Of a stretch of 64,000 bases of DNA, positions 30,170 to 40,374 are shown piece by piece; position 1 is the first letter of the stretch; every line of letters begins with the position of its first letter. Where the stretch lies: contig OZ038450.1 of the NCBI GenBank assembly GCA_964036195.1, forward strand, positions 32,598,612-32,662,611, given 5' to 3'. The translations under genes were made by a program, and so were the position numbers. The notes beneath the pieces are model-generated. The model had not been told where the DNA came from. It did no database searches and worked only from the letters and a program-made list of their open reading frames with translations. The DNA is from Sphaerolaimus hirsutus (Eukaryota > Nematoda > Chromadorea > Monhysterida > Sphaerolaimidae).

Positions 30170-31015
30170 GGGGGTGCACTGATACGCACATGTGCCTGTT
30201 ACGCACATTTGCCCGTTTTTTTCACTTGACACTTTTTAAGTGATTTTCAGATATGCAAAGTTGTTAAAAGGTACGTACGTTTACTCGAAAAATACGCGTA
30301 CGCGAGTACGCGGTAAATACATTTACATATACTTTTGAATAAAGTACCGTACGCACTTGTACGCGTACGGAAAATGTATTTCAATGTGGGACATTTACTG
30401 CTCGAACCGCAAGCTTTAAACAAAATGGCGCTATAATTTGAAGAATAAACTCAGGTAATATGGTCTGTTGTCTGTTCCACGAGGAAAATATCCCATATTA
30501 CCAACGTTATCCCTATTGTGGCAGAAATGTAACCAATTTTTCGTTCATTATTCAGTTGCCACATGGTAGATTACCGTGGAAAGTGTTGTCGATAAGCTAT
30601 ATTTATAAAGTCATCATATTTATCTAAATATAATTTTCTAACAGAAAAACATACGTTGTGCTGTAGACGTATGAAAACGTGCCCAATTTTACATATTCTA
30701 TGTAGGAAAGTACTTGTTTGACCACTCACCCGAAAAGTACCCACATTTACGCGTAAGTACGAGTAAAATAAAAGTATTTTACGTTTTCTATACTTTGTGG
30801 TGAGTAGAAAAAAAATACTTTACGTTTACATATACTTTTGAAAAAGTTCAGTAATTCTAACAACTCTGCAGATATGTGTGAAGTGAAAAACGCTGCGCAA
30901 TGACATTAGTGAACTTTTTTCACTTCACTAATATCTGAAAATCACTTGAAAAAGTGTCAAGTGAAAAAACGGGCAAATGTGCGTAACGGGCAGATGTGCG
31001 TATCAGGCCTGCCCC
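30170..31015. mobile_element. hAT-like MITE (GATACGCACA ends), interrupted
   Basis: Ends gggggtgcactgatacgcac and gtgcgtatcaggcctgcccc, flanked by the 8 bp duplication accacgcc (30162-30169 and 31016-31023). Subterminal tracts cacttgacactttttaag recur inverted. The uninterrupted relative is the 243 bp element at 54119-54361. Confidence 0.85.
30256..30868. mobile_element. hAT-like MITE (CAAAGTTGTT ends) nested in 30170-31015
   Basis: Ends caaagttgttaaaa and ctaacaactctg, flanked by the 8 bp duplication cagatatg (30248-30255 and 30869-30876). The interior holds acgcgtacg and aagtattttacgttttct tracts. Confidence 0.85.
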
Positions 31016-31023
31016 ACCACGCC

Positions 31024-31152
31024 CATGGTTGATGTGTAACCGGGTGCGTGTGTGCTGGGTGCCCCTGTTCACGTTGTGGCTGAGCGATGCGTGCGGCGGG
31101 GTGCTGCGTCGCTCCTCGCGCTGCAACTGGTCCCTGCGCCCGATCGGCACCC
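31024..31152 (-). CDS. Candidate last exon of the membrane-protein gene
   Basis: GC-rich and open in all - strand frames, after acceptor aaacgcag. One frame reads VPIGRRDQLQREERRSTPPH, which would be a basic cytoplasmic tail. It ends at the target duplication of the hAT-like element at 30170-31015. Low confidence: the joining phase to exon 5 is unresolved. Confidence 0.25.
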
Positions 31153-34100
31153 CTGCGTTTTCAAGAACCGATCCATATCAACTAGGATGGACCGCACGCT
31201 GAATTTTCATGAATGTAACGCTTCATCATGATGTCGTCATAATAAAAAATGTTCCAAAAAAGGGAAAAATGCTTTCAGGCACGAAACATGTTGGCGGTTG
31301 TACTTGACTCCGCCTTTTTCATGTTAATATTTGTGTGTAAGTGTGTGAATACGTTGAGAAACTCGAAATTGCTTCGTAAAGGACAAACTGGGAGCTGAAC
31401 AAGCTCAAGCTCTTCAAGTTGAAGGTTCTCTTCCCTCAACTCTAGTGTGGTCGCATCTCCACGCGAGTGCGGCTGGCAAACGAACACTGTGCGGCGGCGA
31501 TGGCGTGCAGCTGGTGTCTGTAGCCGAGGGCGACGCAGCCGGCGGCCAGGTGGCACAGCGACAGCGCCCCCGCCAGCGCGCCCACCCACACGCTGCTCAG
31601 CTGCACCTGCATACATGGGTGGGGGGGGGGGGGTTGCCTGACGCGTTGGTCTCACCAGAACTGGCCACGTTTGAAATGAGTTTTTAGGTCCGCAACATAG
31701 GCGGCGTAATTGCTTGTGCGCTTCTGAATGTCACAAGCGGAATTGTTGTTGTCACATGGTGAAATTTCACTGTCACATTGTGACATTCACAAGCATGTGT
31801 TGTACAAATGAAAGCGAATGCTCAAAATTAGCTCAAAATCGTTGAAATTTGCTCTATTTCACATTTATAATCACTTTTTCATCTATGTACCCATGGTTAT
31901 ATACCTATTTTTAGCCAATTTTATATATATTTATAGAGATTTCAAGTTTTTGGCTGGTTGCCAAATTCACATAAGGGCTCTGATAAAACGTGTCACAAGG
32001 TGAAATTTTGGCCATTGTGAATGTCACAAGCGCAAAATGGGACCTTGCGCCGCCTATGGTTCGCAAGTGCACAAAGACGGTGCAGTTATAAAAATTGGCG
32101 CAGTGCATTTTCGGTAACAAAATTGAATAAAAACATGCGCAGCGACCAGCTGCGTGCAGTCGGTGTCGGGCCGGAGCAGCATGGCGGCCATGAAGACTTT
32201 GAGCGGTCCGCAGCACTGTCTGCTGGGGTCGAGCGCCAGCTGGATACTCAGCATGGTGCACCCTGGGTGGATAGGTAGGTAAGTAGAGTATCATATACTC
32301 CGTGGACAGCGCAGTTTACATAGCCGCACATATTTTACTCAACTACATCTTACGCGCCAGGCCAACTTATGACTAGTGATGGAAAAGCGCCATGGCGCTA
32401 TTGGCGCTTGGCGCCGTGGCCCTGAAAAGCGCCATGGCGCTTTTGGCGCTTGGCGCTTTTCATCGGTGGCGCCTTCGGCGCCTGGCGCTTGCCTTCAAAA
32501 AAGCGCCAAAAAAGCACCACCAACAGACAGTGAAAAATGCACAGAGTTCACATATAAAAAGTATATCACACAAGTGTGAGTACTTTGTGATGTTACACAA
32601 ATAGCATTTGAATGGGTGTGTGGATTGTGGAGCATTAAAAGTGTTAATTTCAGCCAAAAATCCGTTTGTAAGTTGACTCGTTATGTATTTATATCATCTT
32701 TTTGAACATTTGCATCTTTCTTATAAAAAGTCATCTTTAAAAAAATGTTGAATGATGATGCAAATGAAAATTTTACCAGATATGTTTCTAGAAATGGATG
32801 TTTGCATTTGAATTCTGGGAGCACCCTAAACCACAAAAGTGTTGCCTAGGTTGTACAAAATTGCTCCACATTTACTCACAATTTCAGCTAGTACTGGGGC
32901 GGGGGTTATTGCAGGTCTAAAGATGTATTAGGTTTCAGCATGTCTAAAGATGTATTTGGAGTGAAACATAGTTGTAAAAAAATTTACGTTTATTCAAAAA
33001 AAATTTATACTCAAATACGTAAAAATGTTTACATTTCCTCTAGCATTAGGAACAAAGAAAATAACTAGTGAATTTGATGGTAAAATGGTCAAAAAGGAAT
33101 GCAAATTAGCCATTTTGGGCAAAAATTGGGGTAAAATTTCTCAAAAATGCCCACTTTTACATTTTAAAGAAAAGAAGTACTTTTAAACACATTTACTCAT
33201 GAGTAAAAGTAAAAAAATTACATTTTCTGTACTTGATGAGTACTTATTTTACCATTATTTTTACTTCGAAAAACTTTTAACAAACTTTAAACATACTTTT
33301 AACAAACTTTTAAGTACTTTTGACAACTCTGGTGTGAAAAGGGATACGTTCTGTGCTGATGCATTGGAATCCTGTACAATTATCAAATACAACATCAAAT
33401 TTTTGTAAGATGTTTACTAGGGATGCTTTTTTGGTTATAATTTGCATACTGCTAGTGTGTTTTAGGAAGTGATATCGCTCACACAAAACGATAAAAATGA
33501 ATATACGGAACCGAGAATTGCGTCCGTATTATACCAAGCAAAATCATTTTGGAGCTGGCGCTATTGGCGCTTGGCGCCATTGCGTCCTGGCGCGATTGGC
33601 GCTTGGCGCCGTGGTCCAGAAACGCGCCATGGCGCTCTTGGCGCTTGGCGCTAAAACGCTCTGGCGCCATTGGCGCTTGTCGCCGTGGTCCTGAAAAGCG
33701 TCATGGCGCTTTTGGCGCTTGGCGCCAAAAGTCTGGCGCTTTTTCCATCACTACTTATGACTAGTGATTGAATGGCGCCATGGCGCTGGCGCCCTTTAAT
33801 GGCGCCAAAGGGCGCCAGCGCCATGGCGCCATTGGCGCTTGGCGCCCTTTTCTCTGGCGCCATTATTTCGAATGGCGCCATGGCGCCCTTGGCGCTTGGC
33901 GCCATTTTCGCTGGCGCAAATTTGGCGCCCGGTGCCATCATTTTGGATGGCGCCAGAAATGGCGCCAAAATTCGCGAATAAATGTGACCAAATAGGACAT
34001 TTTTGGACATTTTATCGTAGATCGTTACACAAAGGAGTCAATGTACTGTATTTCCTCGAAATACCCCAATTTTTTTGAGCTGAGTAAAAAATACCCCCCT

Positions 34101-36352
34101 CCCCCCTCGAAACACCCCAGTCTGGATTAAGGTACATCATGTGCACAATGTTCATGATGTATTAATCGATGCCAATATGCATCACAGCCACACAATAAGA
34201 CTAGGTAGTTTGTGTAGCCATCTACATTGATACATCTAAATATACCCTGTTTTGTGACTTTGATTACCAGTTTTGGGGATGTGAAAGCCCATCTTTGCTA
34301 CCATCTGTCTCGAAAATTTATAAGGAAATTATACAACCACCCCTCGAATAAACCCCACCCCACTCGAAATGCCCCCCTCGAACTGTGACATAACTTAGCG
34401 CTCTGAAAAATAAACCCCCTATGGGTATTTCGAGGAAATACGGTATAGCTTTGATGTAAATTGGCAGCTATTAAAACATCATGTTTATTGCAAACTTGAT
34501 GTACCTTATTACAGATGGGGGGGTGATGTCGAGTGGGTTTTTTTCCCAAGCTCGCTCAGACCTGGGGGGGGGTATTTTGAAGGTGGGTCAATTCAAGGGG
34601 TATTTGGAGGAAATACCGCAAACATATTGCTCTTCTAAAAAAGCTTCTGTTATGATATACGTGCTAAAACAGTGACTTTTATCGTTGGCGCCATTTTGGC
34701 GCCCGGCGCCATTTTTCCTGGCGCCCTTTGGCGCCCGGCGCCATTTTTTCAGATGGCGCCGTGTCGCCATTGGCGCTTGGCGCCATTTTCTCTGGCGCCC
34801 TTTGGCGCCCGGCGCCACTATTTTGAATGGCGCCATGGCGCCATTGGCGCCTGGCGCCATTTTTCCTGGCGCTTTTCCATCACTACTTATGACCCAACGC
34901 CATACTTATAACCGCACTTTCCCAAAAAAAATTTTTTAAAATAAGGAGGACAGTCCAGTAGACTCAACATATTTTTCGCGCCTGAAGTCATTTGTTTTAG
35001 AACAATTTTATTGCATAATTCAGAATATTATGACGCAGTGTCTCGTTCAGAAAAAATGCCTAGCATGCGGTCGCAGAGCATAGCACAAAACAAAACTGAC
35101 CGAGCGCGACGACAGCCTCTAGCGAGCAGAGAGCGAACAAGGCGGCGATGCGGCAGAGCAGGAGCCTGGGCACGGCGGCGCACATGGCCGCGCAGCCGAG
35201 AGCCGTCGCGTGCGCGCTGCCCGCCGCCGCCGCCAGCAGCACCACCGCGCCGCCGGGGCACGCGCCCACGCACAGCACCCACAGCACCAGCAGAACGAAG
35301 AACAGGCACGTCTGCGCCGTGACACTTGTCCAGCCAAGCTTTGACTAGCTCACATTGACAATGTTGGCTAAACGAACGGCAGGTAGATGGAATGTTGGAA
35401 GACTTCCAAAACACAAAAATTAGAAATGAACAGCCAGAAGAGAGTGTTCAAAGTGGTCAAAACGATGATTTAGAAGTTAGATCTGTTCTTATATCATCTT
35501 TCATTTTAGTTGAAGCTCTGATATCAAAATGTTGCTCAAGTTTTGTGAAAACAAAACTACCGGTATGTTGAAATGAAAACTTGATGAAGGGCAGCATCCA
35601 ATATAACGGCAGGTAAAAAGGTTTACGAGGAAAATAAAACGCGCTCTTCCATTAGAAGAAGTACAGTACTTGTACACGCAAAAATGAGTGCCCACCTCAG
35701 CGGCGAGGGAAGCCAGGTGGCTGGTGCCGAGTCTGTCGCAGCGGCGGCAGTGTCCTGGGGGCCCGGTGGACCAGAGCAGCAGCTCGCCGTTGCTGGTGGC
35801 GAAGGCGGCCCGCCATCTGCGCCGCTGCACGCTCCGCTCCACCGCTGCCCCCGCCCCCGAGGCGCCGCCCTGCCGCCGTGGCTGTGCCGCTGCGCCGCCG
35901 CGTCGCTGCAGCGCGGCCTGGCGCTGGCTGCGGCTAGAAGTGCGCGCTGGTGCCGCTGTCGCCGTCGCCGCACATTGCGTCCCACATTCCACACTGTGGA
36001 TTAGCTGACTCTTCACTGTAGAGCCGTTCTGCCTGCCAGTGTTGGTAATGGGGTTGCGAATTTGAAAATTTTCATATTCCGGTATCGGGTATCGGTTCCA
36101 AAAAAGTTGGGGTCGGGTATCGGGTATCGGTTCCAAAAATGTTGCCGGTATTCGTTCCGGTTCAGGTATTTGTGTCGGGTATCGGGTTCGGATAGTTTAG
36201 TCGGGTTCAGGTATCGGGTTTCGGTTCCAGACAAGAGCCTCAACGACAGACTTGTGCAGCGCGGCCTGGTCCTTCCACAGCGAGTAGCTGCTCGTGTCCG
36301 TGGAGCACTCCAGCAGGTCGTAGTCCACCGGCGCCTGCGGCATTCCCAGACC
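31024..36352 (-). CDS. Unidentified multi-pass membrane protein gene (partial)
   Basis: Exons on the - strand, in transcription order: 36233-36352, an exon ending at 35696, 35101-35311, 32147-32262, about 31440-31606, and possibly 31024-31152. They are far more GC-rich than the DNA between them. Splice phases agree: phase 0, 0, 1, then 0. The first exons code soluble sequence (DYDLLECSTDTSSYSLWKDQ, then a basic Ala/Arg-rich stretch and HCRRCDRLGTSHLASLAAE). Later exons are strongly hydrophobic and would give three to five membrane spans. I do not recognise the family and propose no function. The start codon and 3' end are not fixed. It is transcribed towards the PAN gene and away from Furry. 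Confidence 0.5.
31440..31606 (-). CDS. Membrane-protein gene, exon 5 (membrane span)
   Basis: Acceptor tgtatgcag, phase 0. Codes VQLSSVWVGALAGALSLCHL then AAGCVALGYRHQLHAIAAAQ, a clear membrane helix. The frame runs to a stop at 31443-31445; a splice donor before it (GTGTTC or GTGGAG) is also possible. Confidence 0.5.
32147..32262 (-). CDS. Membrane-protein gene, exon 4
   Basis: Acceptor ccacccag. The split Gly codon fits exon 3. Codes CTMLSIQLALDPSRQCCGPL then KVFMAAMLLRPDTDCTQL. The 3' edge is uncertain: GTCGCT (32147) or GTTTTT (32135), both in phase 0. Confidence 0.5.
32374..33753. mobile_element. hAT-like element A with GGCGCC arrays
   Basis: Ends tagtgatggaaaagcgcc and ggcgctttttccatcacta, with cttatgac at 32366-32373 and 33754-33761. 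Both ends run into arrays of ggcgcttggcgcc/atggcgcc palindromes (32390-32515 and 33546-33745). The AT-rich centre includes a CAGAGTTGT-family body at about 32980-33325. No transposase. Confidence 0.75.
34046..34443. mobile_element. CTGTATTTCC-type MITE nested in element B
   Basis: TA-flanked ends ctgtatttcctcgaaatacc and tatttcgaggaaatacgg, with the catgatgtattaat interior also seen at about 5530-5560. Confidence 0.8.
34500..34620. mobile_element. CCGTATT-family MITE fragment
   Basis: Contains gggggtattttgaaggtgg and ends ggtatttggaggaaatacc. Only one end is recognisable. Confidence 0.4.
35101..35311 (-). CDS. Membrane-protein gene, exon 3 (membrane spans)
   Basis: Acceptor ggcgcag, 211 nt. 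Codes TCLFFVLLVLWVLCVGACPG, an Ala-rich hydrophobic stretch, then LLLCRIAALFALCSLEAVVA. At least two, probably three, membrane helices. Donor GTCAGT leaves one base that fits the next exon. Confidence 0.6.
35696..36000 (-). CDS. Membrane-protein gene, exon 2 seen
   Basis: Donor GTGGGC after ...SHLASLAAE, phase 0. The reading RAAFATSNGELLLWSTGPP then GHCRRCDRLGTSHL is in the frame that fits both neighbours. The upstream acceptor is uncertain (ctaatccacag near 36000 is one option), and the Arg/Ala/Gly-rich first half may be partly non-coding. Confidence 0.4.
36048..36232. repeat. Short satellite (CGGGTATCGGTTCC)
   Basis: About 12 imperfect copies of cgggtatcggttccaaaa-like units. It abuts the donor side of the membrane-protein exon at 36233. 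Confidence 0.75.
36233..36352 (-). CDS. Membrane-protein gene, exon 1 seen
   Basis: 40 codons in phase 0: GLGMPQAPVDYDLLECSTD then TSSYSLWKDQAALHKSVVEAL. Donor GTCTGG. The acceptor cttttcag lies within a MITE end; a second in-frame acceptor (ccgcag, exon from 36334) lies 18 nt inside. Acidic and soluble. Confidence 0.5.
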
Positions 36353-36512
36353 CTGAAAAGTGTAAAGTGTCATGCAAAGTGTCAAAAGTTGTGTAAAATA
36401 CCCTGTAAAATGGCAACTTTTTCACATTTTTGCAGGGTATTTTACAACTTTCTACACTTTGCATGACATTTTACGTTTTACAGAACATATTACAGGGTCT
36501 GGGAGTGGCACC
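36338..36512. mobile_element. MITE (CCCAGACCCTG ends)
   Basis: Left cattcccagaccctgaaaag and right ttacagggtctgggagtggc are inverted, with gtcatgcaaagtgtcaaaag / acactttgcatgac inside. Same family as 16076-16232. Confidence 0.7.
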
Positions 36513-36529
36513 TGATCTCTACCCGACAC

Positions 36530-36818
36530 AATGTTTGTCTGCGGCATTATTCTATTGCTGAAACTATCTTCAGTAATGCAACGCTAATACTGTCACATAG
36601 AGCGACGCCTTTTGAAGAAACAACGGGAAATTTTGACTCTTTTTTGTTGTCCACAATCTTTCACTCGTTCCAGTGTGATTGACGTGTTTTGTAGGTGTGT
36701 GGTTGGAAGTTGTTTTTTTTCGTTTTTGGGATGTGCGGAAATTGGTTTTGTTGTGTTTAATACTACCTTTCACATCTGCTGCGCGCAATATGAAATCGCA
36801 CAAAATTAAATCAGTAAA
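36530..36818. other. Unique AT-rich DNA, no gene seen
   Basis: No supported coding or RNA feature between the MITE and the direct repeat. Confidence 0.3.
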
Positions 36819-37173
36819 AAAGTGGAGCCCAACACATCAAATTCCCACCCAACATATCCAAAAAAGCATTTCTAAGGAATGCTTCAAATAATTCAGCCTC
36901 ACTCTTCCAACTAATTCCGGTACTGACTTATCAACCCAAATCTAACATCGATTAGGCAAAAAATAATCGAAAAAACTCAACGTAACAAAAACGACTCAGC
37001 CGATAAAAATCTAACCACAATCAACTCACACGATCCAAAATGCTGCAACAGACGGCTCGCTAAGCGACGTAGATCCATCCGCCGATATCAGGATAATCCA
37101 TAGATCAAAGGCAGCCGCCTTTCACTGAACTGCGCAAAAATGAAAAACGATTATACGGAGCCACGCGCCAGAG

Positions 37174-37179
37174 TATAAA
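37174..37179 (+). promoter_or_regulatory. TATA box, left repeat
   Basis: gagtataaatacagagcg, about 70 bp before the ATG at 37247, with tcacactagacacac about 30 bp downstream as a plausible initiator. The same promoter recurs at 41861-41866 in the right repeat. Confidence 0.6.
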
Positions 37180-37246
37180 TACAGAGCGGTCACACTAGAC
37201 ACACTCATACGGACTTCTTTCATCGAAACTTAGCTCATTTCCGATC

Positions 37247-37381
37247 ATGGCACCACCGAAACGCTCGAACGGCGCCGGCCCGAAACAGCAGCGTCCGAAC
37301 GGCAACGGCAGTCAGCAGGCGCACGCCAACGGCGACGAGCCTGCACAGAAGAAGTTCAAGAGATACGCCAACGGCGTAGAG
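37247..37381 (+). CDS. ORF1-type gene, exon 1
   Basis: ATG to donor GTAAAT, 45 codons, basic low-complexity N-terminus. An identical exon exists at 41934-42068 in the right repeat. Confidence 0.7.
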
Positions 37382-39441
37382 GTAAATTTCGAGCCAAGTG
37401 GCTCACCGGTTATTAGAGAATTGTGCCTTTCCTTTTTTGTCTTACGAATAGTCACTGTGAATACGCCATCTTGATTTTTCTTTTTTGTGATACGCAAGTT
37501 TAGGATACTTACCAAATACTTCTTAGTAAAATTAGCTGGTAAACGCTAATTCCGGTGCGAGGTGCTGGTCACCGAGATTTTCAAATATCAATCATTTTAT
37601 CACCTTTTATGTGTTTGATCAATGACCAGGCGATAAAAGCTCGCCAACCAGCAAAAGCCAAAAATATCAAAAATGATTTCGTTGTCCCTGTGCAATTGCT
37701 TGTGCATTTCGGCAATGCACATACAACGAGTATCACCAGATAAACAAATATGTACACACAAAAAAATCCTGAGAAGCATGAGTAGCATCAGGATCTATTC
37801 ATGCCTATCAGGTACTCGCTACGGACATCTTTATTCGCCGTCAGGGTTTATTGATGAAAATAGCAAACTATAGACAAAATGTCAGTATGGAACCCCTGTT
37901 GAGCATCAGGCCCTTGGTAAAGTGCTCAACAGTAAGGCTACATACACCCGAAATGCACAAACCTTCTCTTACACACACCTCAAATTACTACCCCCCACCT
38001 CACAGCCCGAAGCTCCCACCCCGGAGACTAACGCGGCGGCCATCAAGCACATCTGCAGCACGCTCAGCCGGTACAACGTCATCTGGAAGGGCCACGGCAT
38101 CGAACCTCGCTCGCACAGCGCCCACGACCTGAAACGAATCGTTTGCAACATGATGGCGGGCGCAATGGGGTTGGGCAACGATCACCAGTGTGTTCGTGAG
38201 CTCGACTCCGTAGACTTCCGGGGCGGAGTCATGGTCGTGAGTCACGGGGGACTGGTTATTTGGTTTATGGATTTATGGATTTATGAATTTACAAAAAGTT
38301 CTATGAACACCACACACACCATCCTCACTTCTCTTGTGTCTACATGCTCACATGCATGTCAAAATTTATGCACAAATCTATCACATTTTCCAACTGTTTT
38401 TTCCAATCTATCCCCATCAAGTTCTATGAACACGACATATCGCATCCTCACTCCTCTTGTGTCTATATGTTCACATGCATGTCAAAATCATGCACAAGTC
38501 TATTACCATTTCCAACAGCTTTTTTCAATCTATCCCAATCATATCCTCTAAACAACCCACCCATCCCGCACTTACGCTAGAAACTCTTATTTTACAATGC
38601 TCTCACACCCCCCGCACAGACGAAATTCGTCACGTGGACGGCGGCCGAACTTTTGCTCTCCAATGCGTCCAGGTTGAAGGGTGTAGGGAACGGCAGGATC
38701 CACTTGCAAAAAGACAAATCCAGGACTGAGCTCCAGGAGGAGTCTAGTTGCAAGAGCCTGGCGTTCTTTGCTACTTTAGCTTCGGACACGCACCGCTATT
38801 TCATGCTCAAGGGGCCCAAAATCGGTAGCGCACCGATCCGGGCTCCGAGAGACACGAAACCCCTCGAAGTCCTCTACGCGGGCGACTTCGAGATCAAGCA
38901 CGAGGCGTTGATCACCGAGGGTCGAGCTTTGGCGAAGGTACGTCGCAATAGGGACGTACTTGTCAAAAAAATGCTCGATATAATCAATTTACCGGACGTT
39001 AGAATTATCATCGAATATCCCGATCATCCCCTCCCTCAGAAAGACCCGAAGGCGATGCAAAAGAAACAGGCGCTGCTACGCCAGCAGTGCACGCCCCCGC
39101 AAGCGCCCCCTCCGCAAACGGTCAACGCCCGAGACCCGAGAAGCGGCGCCAGCTAGCAGTCAGGTGACTTGGCGAACGCTGCTTTTCAATTTTGGGCTAA
39201 ATTTAAGGTGTCTCACGTTATTATACAAAAACCCCCCATGCACCACCCCTCAACCATAAACCCCCGGGCACAGACACCCCTGGCCCCTCTACAAGCGCCG
39301 GCGCCCCCACCGCTTCCGGCGGCACCGGTTCCAACTGGCAAACGGTTCGCGGGCGAAACAAAAGCAAGCGGCGGGCCAATGCGGCTCCAGAAACGCCGCG
39401 GGCGGGGCACTACAAAGAGCAAAAGTGATCAACTGTACTGA
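37247..39441 (+). CDS. ORF1-type basic protein, four exons
   Basis: Exons 37247-37381, 38006-38236, 38620-38937 and 39274-39441 are all in phase 0 and give about 283 codons plus stop. Donors are GTAAAT, GTGAGT and GTACGT; acceptors are ctcacag, cgcacag and ggcacag. If the third intron is kept, the frame instead runs to a stop at 39154-39156 (about 300 aa). The N-terminus is basic and Gly/Asn/Gln-rich (MAPPKRSNGAGPKQQRPNG, KKFKRYANG). The middle is compact and globular, and the tail is basic (LQKRRGRGTTKSKSDQLY). The composition suggests nucleic-acid binding, as for retroelement ORF1 proteins, but I recognise no named domain. The promoter and first exon lie in the direct repeat; a polyA signal follows at 39716. 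Confidence 0.6.
38006..38236 (+). CDS. ORF1-type gene, exon 2
   Basis: 77 codons, acceptor acctcacag, donor GTGAGT. Includes HICSTLSRYNVIWKGHGIEP and DLKRIVCNMMAGAMGLGND. GC-rich, unlike the introns on both sides. Confidence 0.7.
38237..38619 (+). repeat. Intron 2 with internal duplication
   Basis: Holds two copies of a ~110 bp segment (aagttctatgaacacc... and aagttctatgaacacg..., starting 38297 and 38419). Both include catgcatgtcaaaat and cacaagtct-like tracts. Confidence 0.75.
38620..38937 (+). CDS. ORF1-type gene, exon 3
   Basis: 106 codons from acceptor ccgcacag to donor GTACGT, including TKFVTWTAAELLLSNASRLK and RYFMLKGPKIGSAPIRAPRD. The frame stays open past the donor to 39156, so a retained-intron form is also possible. 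Confidence 0.65.
39274..39441 (+). CDS. ORF1-type gene, exon 4
   Basis: In frame after acceptor cgggcacag: a Pro/Ala-rich linker, then a strongly basic tail ending KSKSDQLY and a stop. Chosen because the basic tail is GC-rich and in phase. Confidence 0.5.
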   Translation, partial: TPLAPLQAPAPPPLPAAPVPTGKRFAGETKASGGPMRLQKRRGRGTTKSKSDQLY

Positions 39442-39715
39442 TCTATTTTTTGTCACTTTTTTCTTGCGTAAACATGCAGTATCCTAATTTTACACCACTT
39501 CGCAAAAATTGTACTCTACCGATTTTCCTCCTACGCACACTTTCGCCACGTCACTTCTAAACTTATTAGCAACTCTCTACTTCCGTTGGCATTCAATACA
39601 TGAAACGCAAAAAAAACACAATTGTCTCAAAAAATTTTTTTCCATCTTGATAAAACACACCGCACACAAAAATTGACCTTACACATACAATTTCGAAATT
39701 CCGCTCGTCTCATCA

Positions 39716-39721
39716 AATAAA
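39716..39721 (+). terminator. Polyadenylation signal
   Basis: catcaaataaaacac, 275 bp after the ORF1-type stop codon and the first AATAAA after it. It suggests the ORF1-type transcript can end before the reverse transcriptase. Confidence 0.45.
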
Positions 39722-40374
39722 ACACTATTCAGCTTATAGCTTCAAGATTCACCGCTAATTTATGCACAGTGTATCCTCACACACAGTGCAACGAGATAAC
39801 ATAAACAAAAAAGCGACAACGCACTTCGGGCGTTATCAGCTGCACGCCAAAAAAACACACGGTAGCTCAACAAATCCTCAAAAAACAGCCTCGAAATTTC
39901 CACTTATGATGACAAACTTCTTCTCACTTAGATTTACATATACGATTTCAGAGTGAAATTTCAGTGCAATTTTCCCAAAAATACACTCATAAGTAACCGC
40001 TGAAAATTTCTCTAGGGCTTATCTCGAAAACCAACGCCAAACCACTGTAGGAACTATGGCGCAGGCGGTAACGCAATAGCTGCGTAGGGGGTGTTCCTCT
40101 AATCACAATCGGCGATGATGACCACATTTTGTCAAGCTCATCTGAACAGGGGGTTTTTAGACCACACGTGATTTGAACATCTGGCTGAGCTGATTTTTTC
40201 CCATATAAACAAATCAGATGTCTTACACACGACATGTCTAACATCACAAAAACTGGGAAAAGCCGTCAGTCACGACAATCGAAAATCGGAACAGATAAGA
40301 TTGACACCATGTACCATAACCCACGAAATACAAATGGTCCAGGGTTCGTTCCCTGATAAAGCCATGATAAAGCC

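Larger units (their letters stand above)
33762..34885. mobile_element. hAT-like element B, adjacent to A
   Basis: Starts tagtgattgaatggcgcc and ends ggcgcttttccatcacta, with cttatgac at 33754-33761 and 34886-34893. GGCGCC arrays occupy 33772-33985 and 34683-34870. A CCGTATT-family MITE (34046-34443) sits in the centre. Confidence 0.75.
36819..37675 (+). repeat. 857 bp direct repeat, left copy (LTR or pseudo-LTR)
   Basis: Matches 41506-42362 at a constant offset of 4687. I noticed one difference (ttccggTgcg here, ttccggCgcg there). It carries a TATA box, a 5' untranslated region, the first coding exon of the ORF1-type gene and the start of its first intron. Confidence 0.9.

Noticed and set aside
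31445-31687. + strand ORF MWSHLHASAAGKRTL...
   Set aside because: Opposite-strand shadow of the membrane-protein exon 31440-31606.
35148-35348. + strand ORFs opposite the membrane-protein exon
   Set aside because: Low-complexity, without hydrophobic segments; the - strand frame has splice sites and membrane helices in phase.
40336-40356. B-box-like ggtccagggttcgttccct as part of a tRNA
   Set aside because: No A-box or paired arms at the needed distance upstream.
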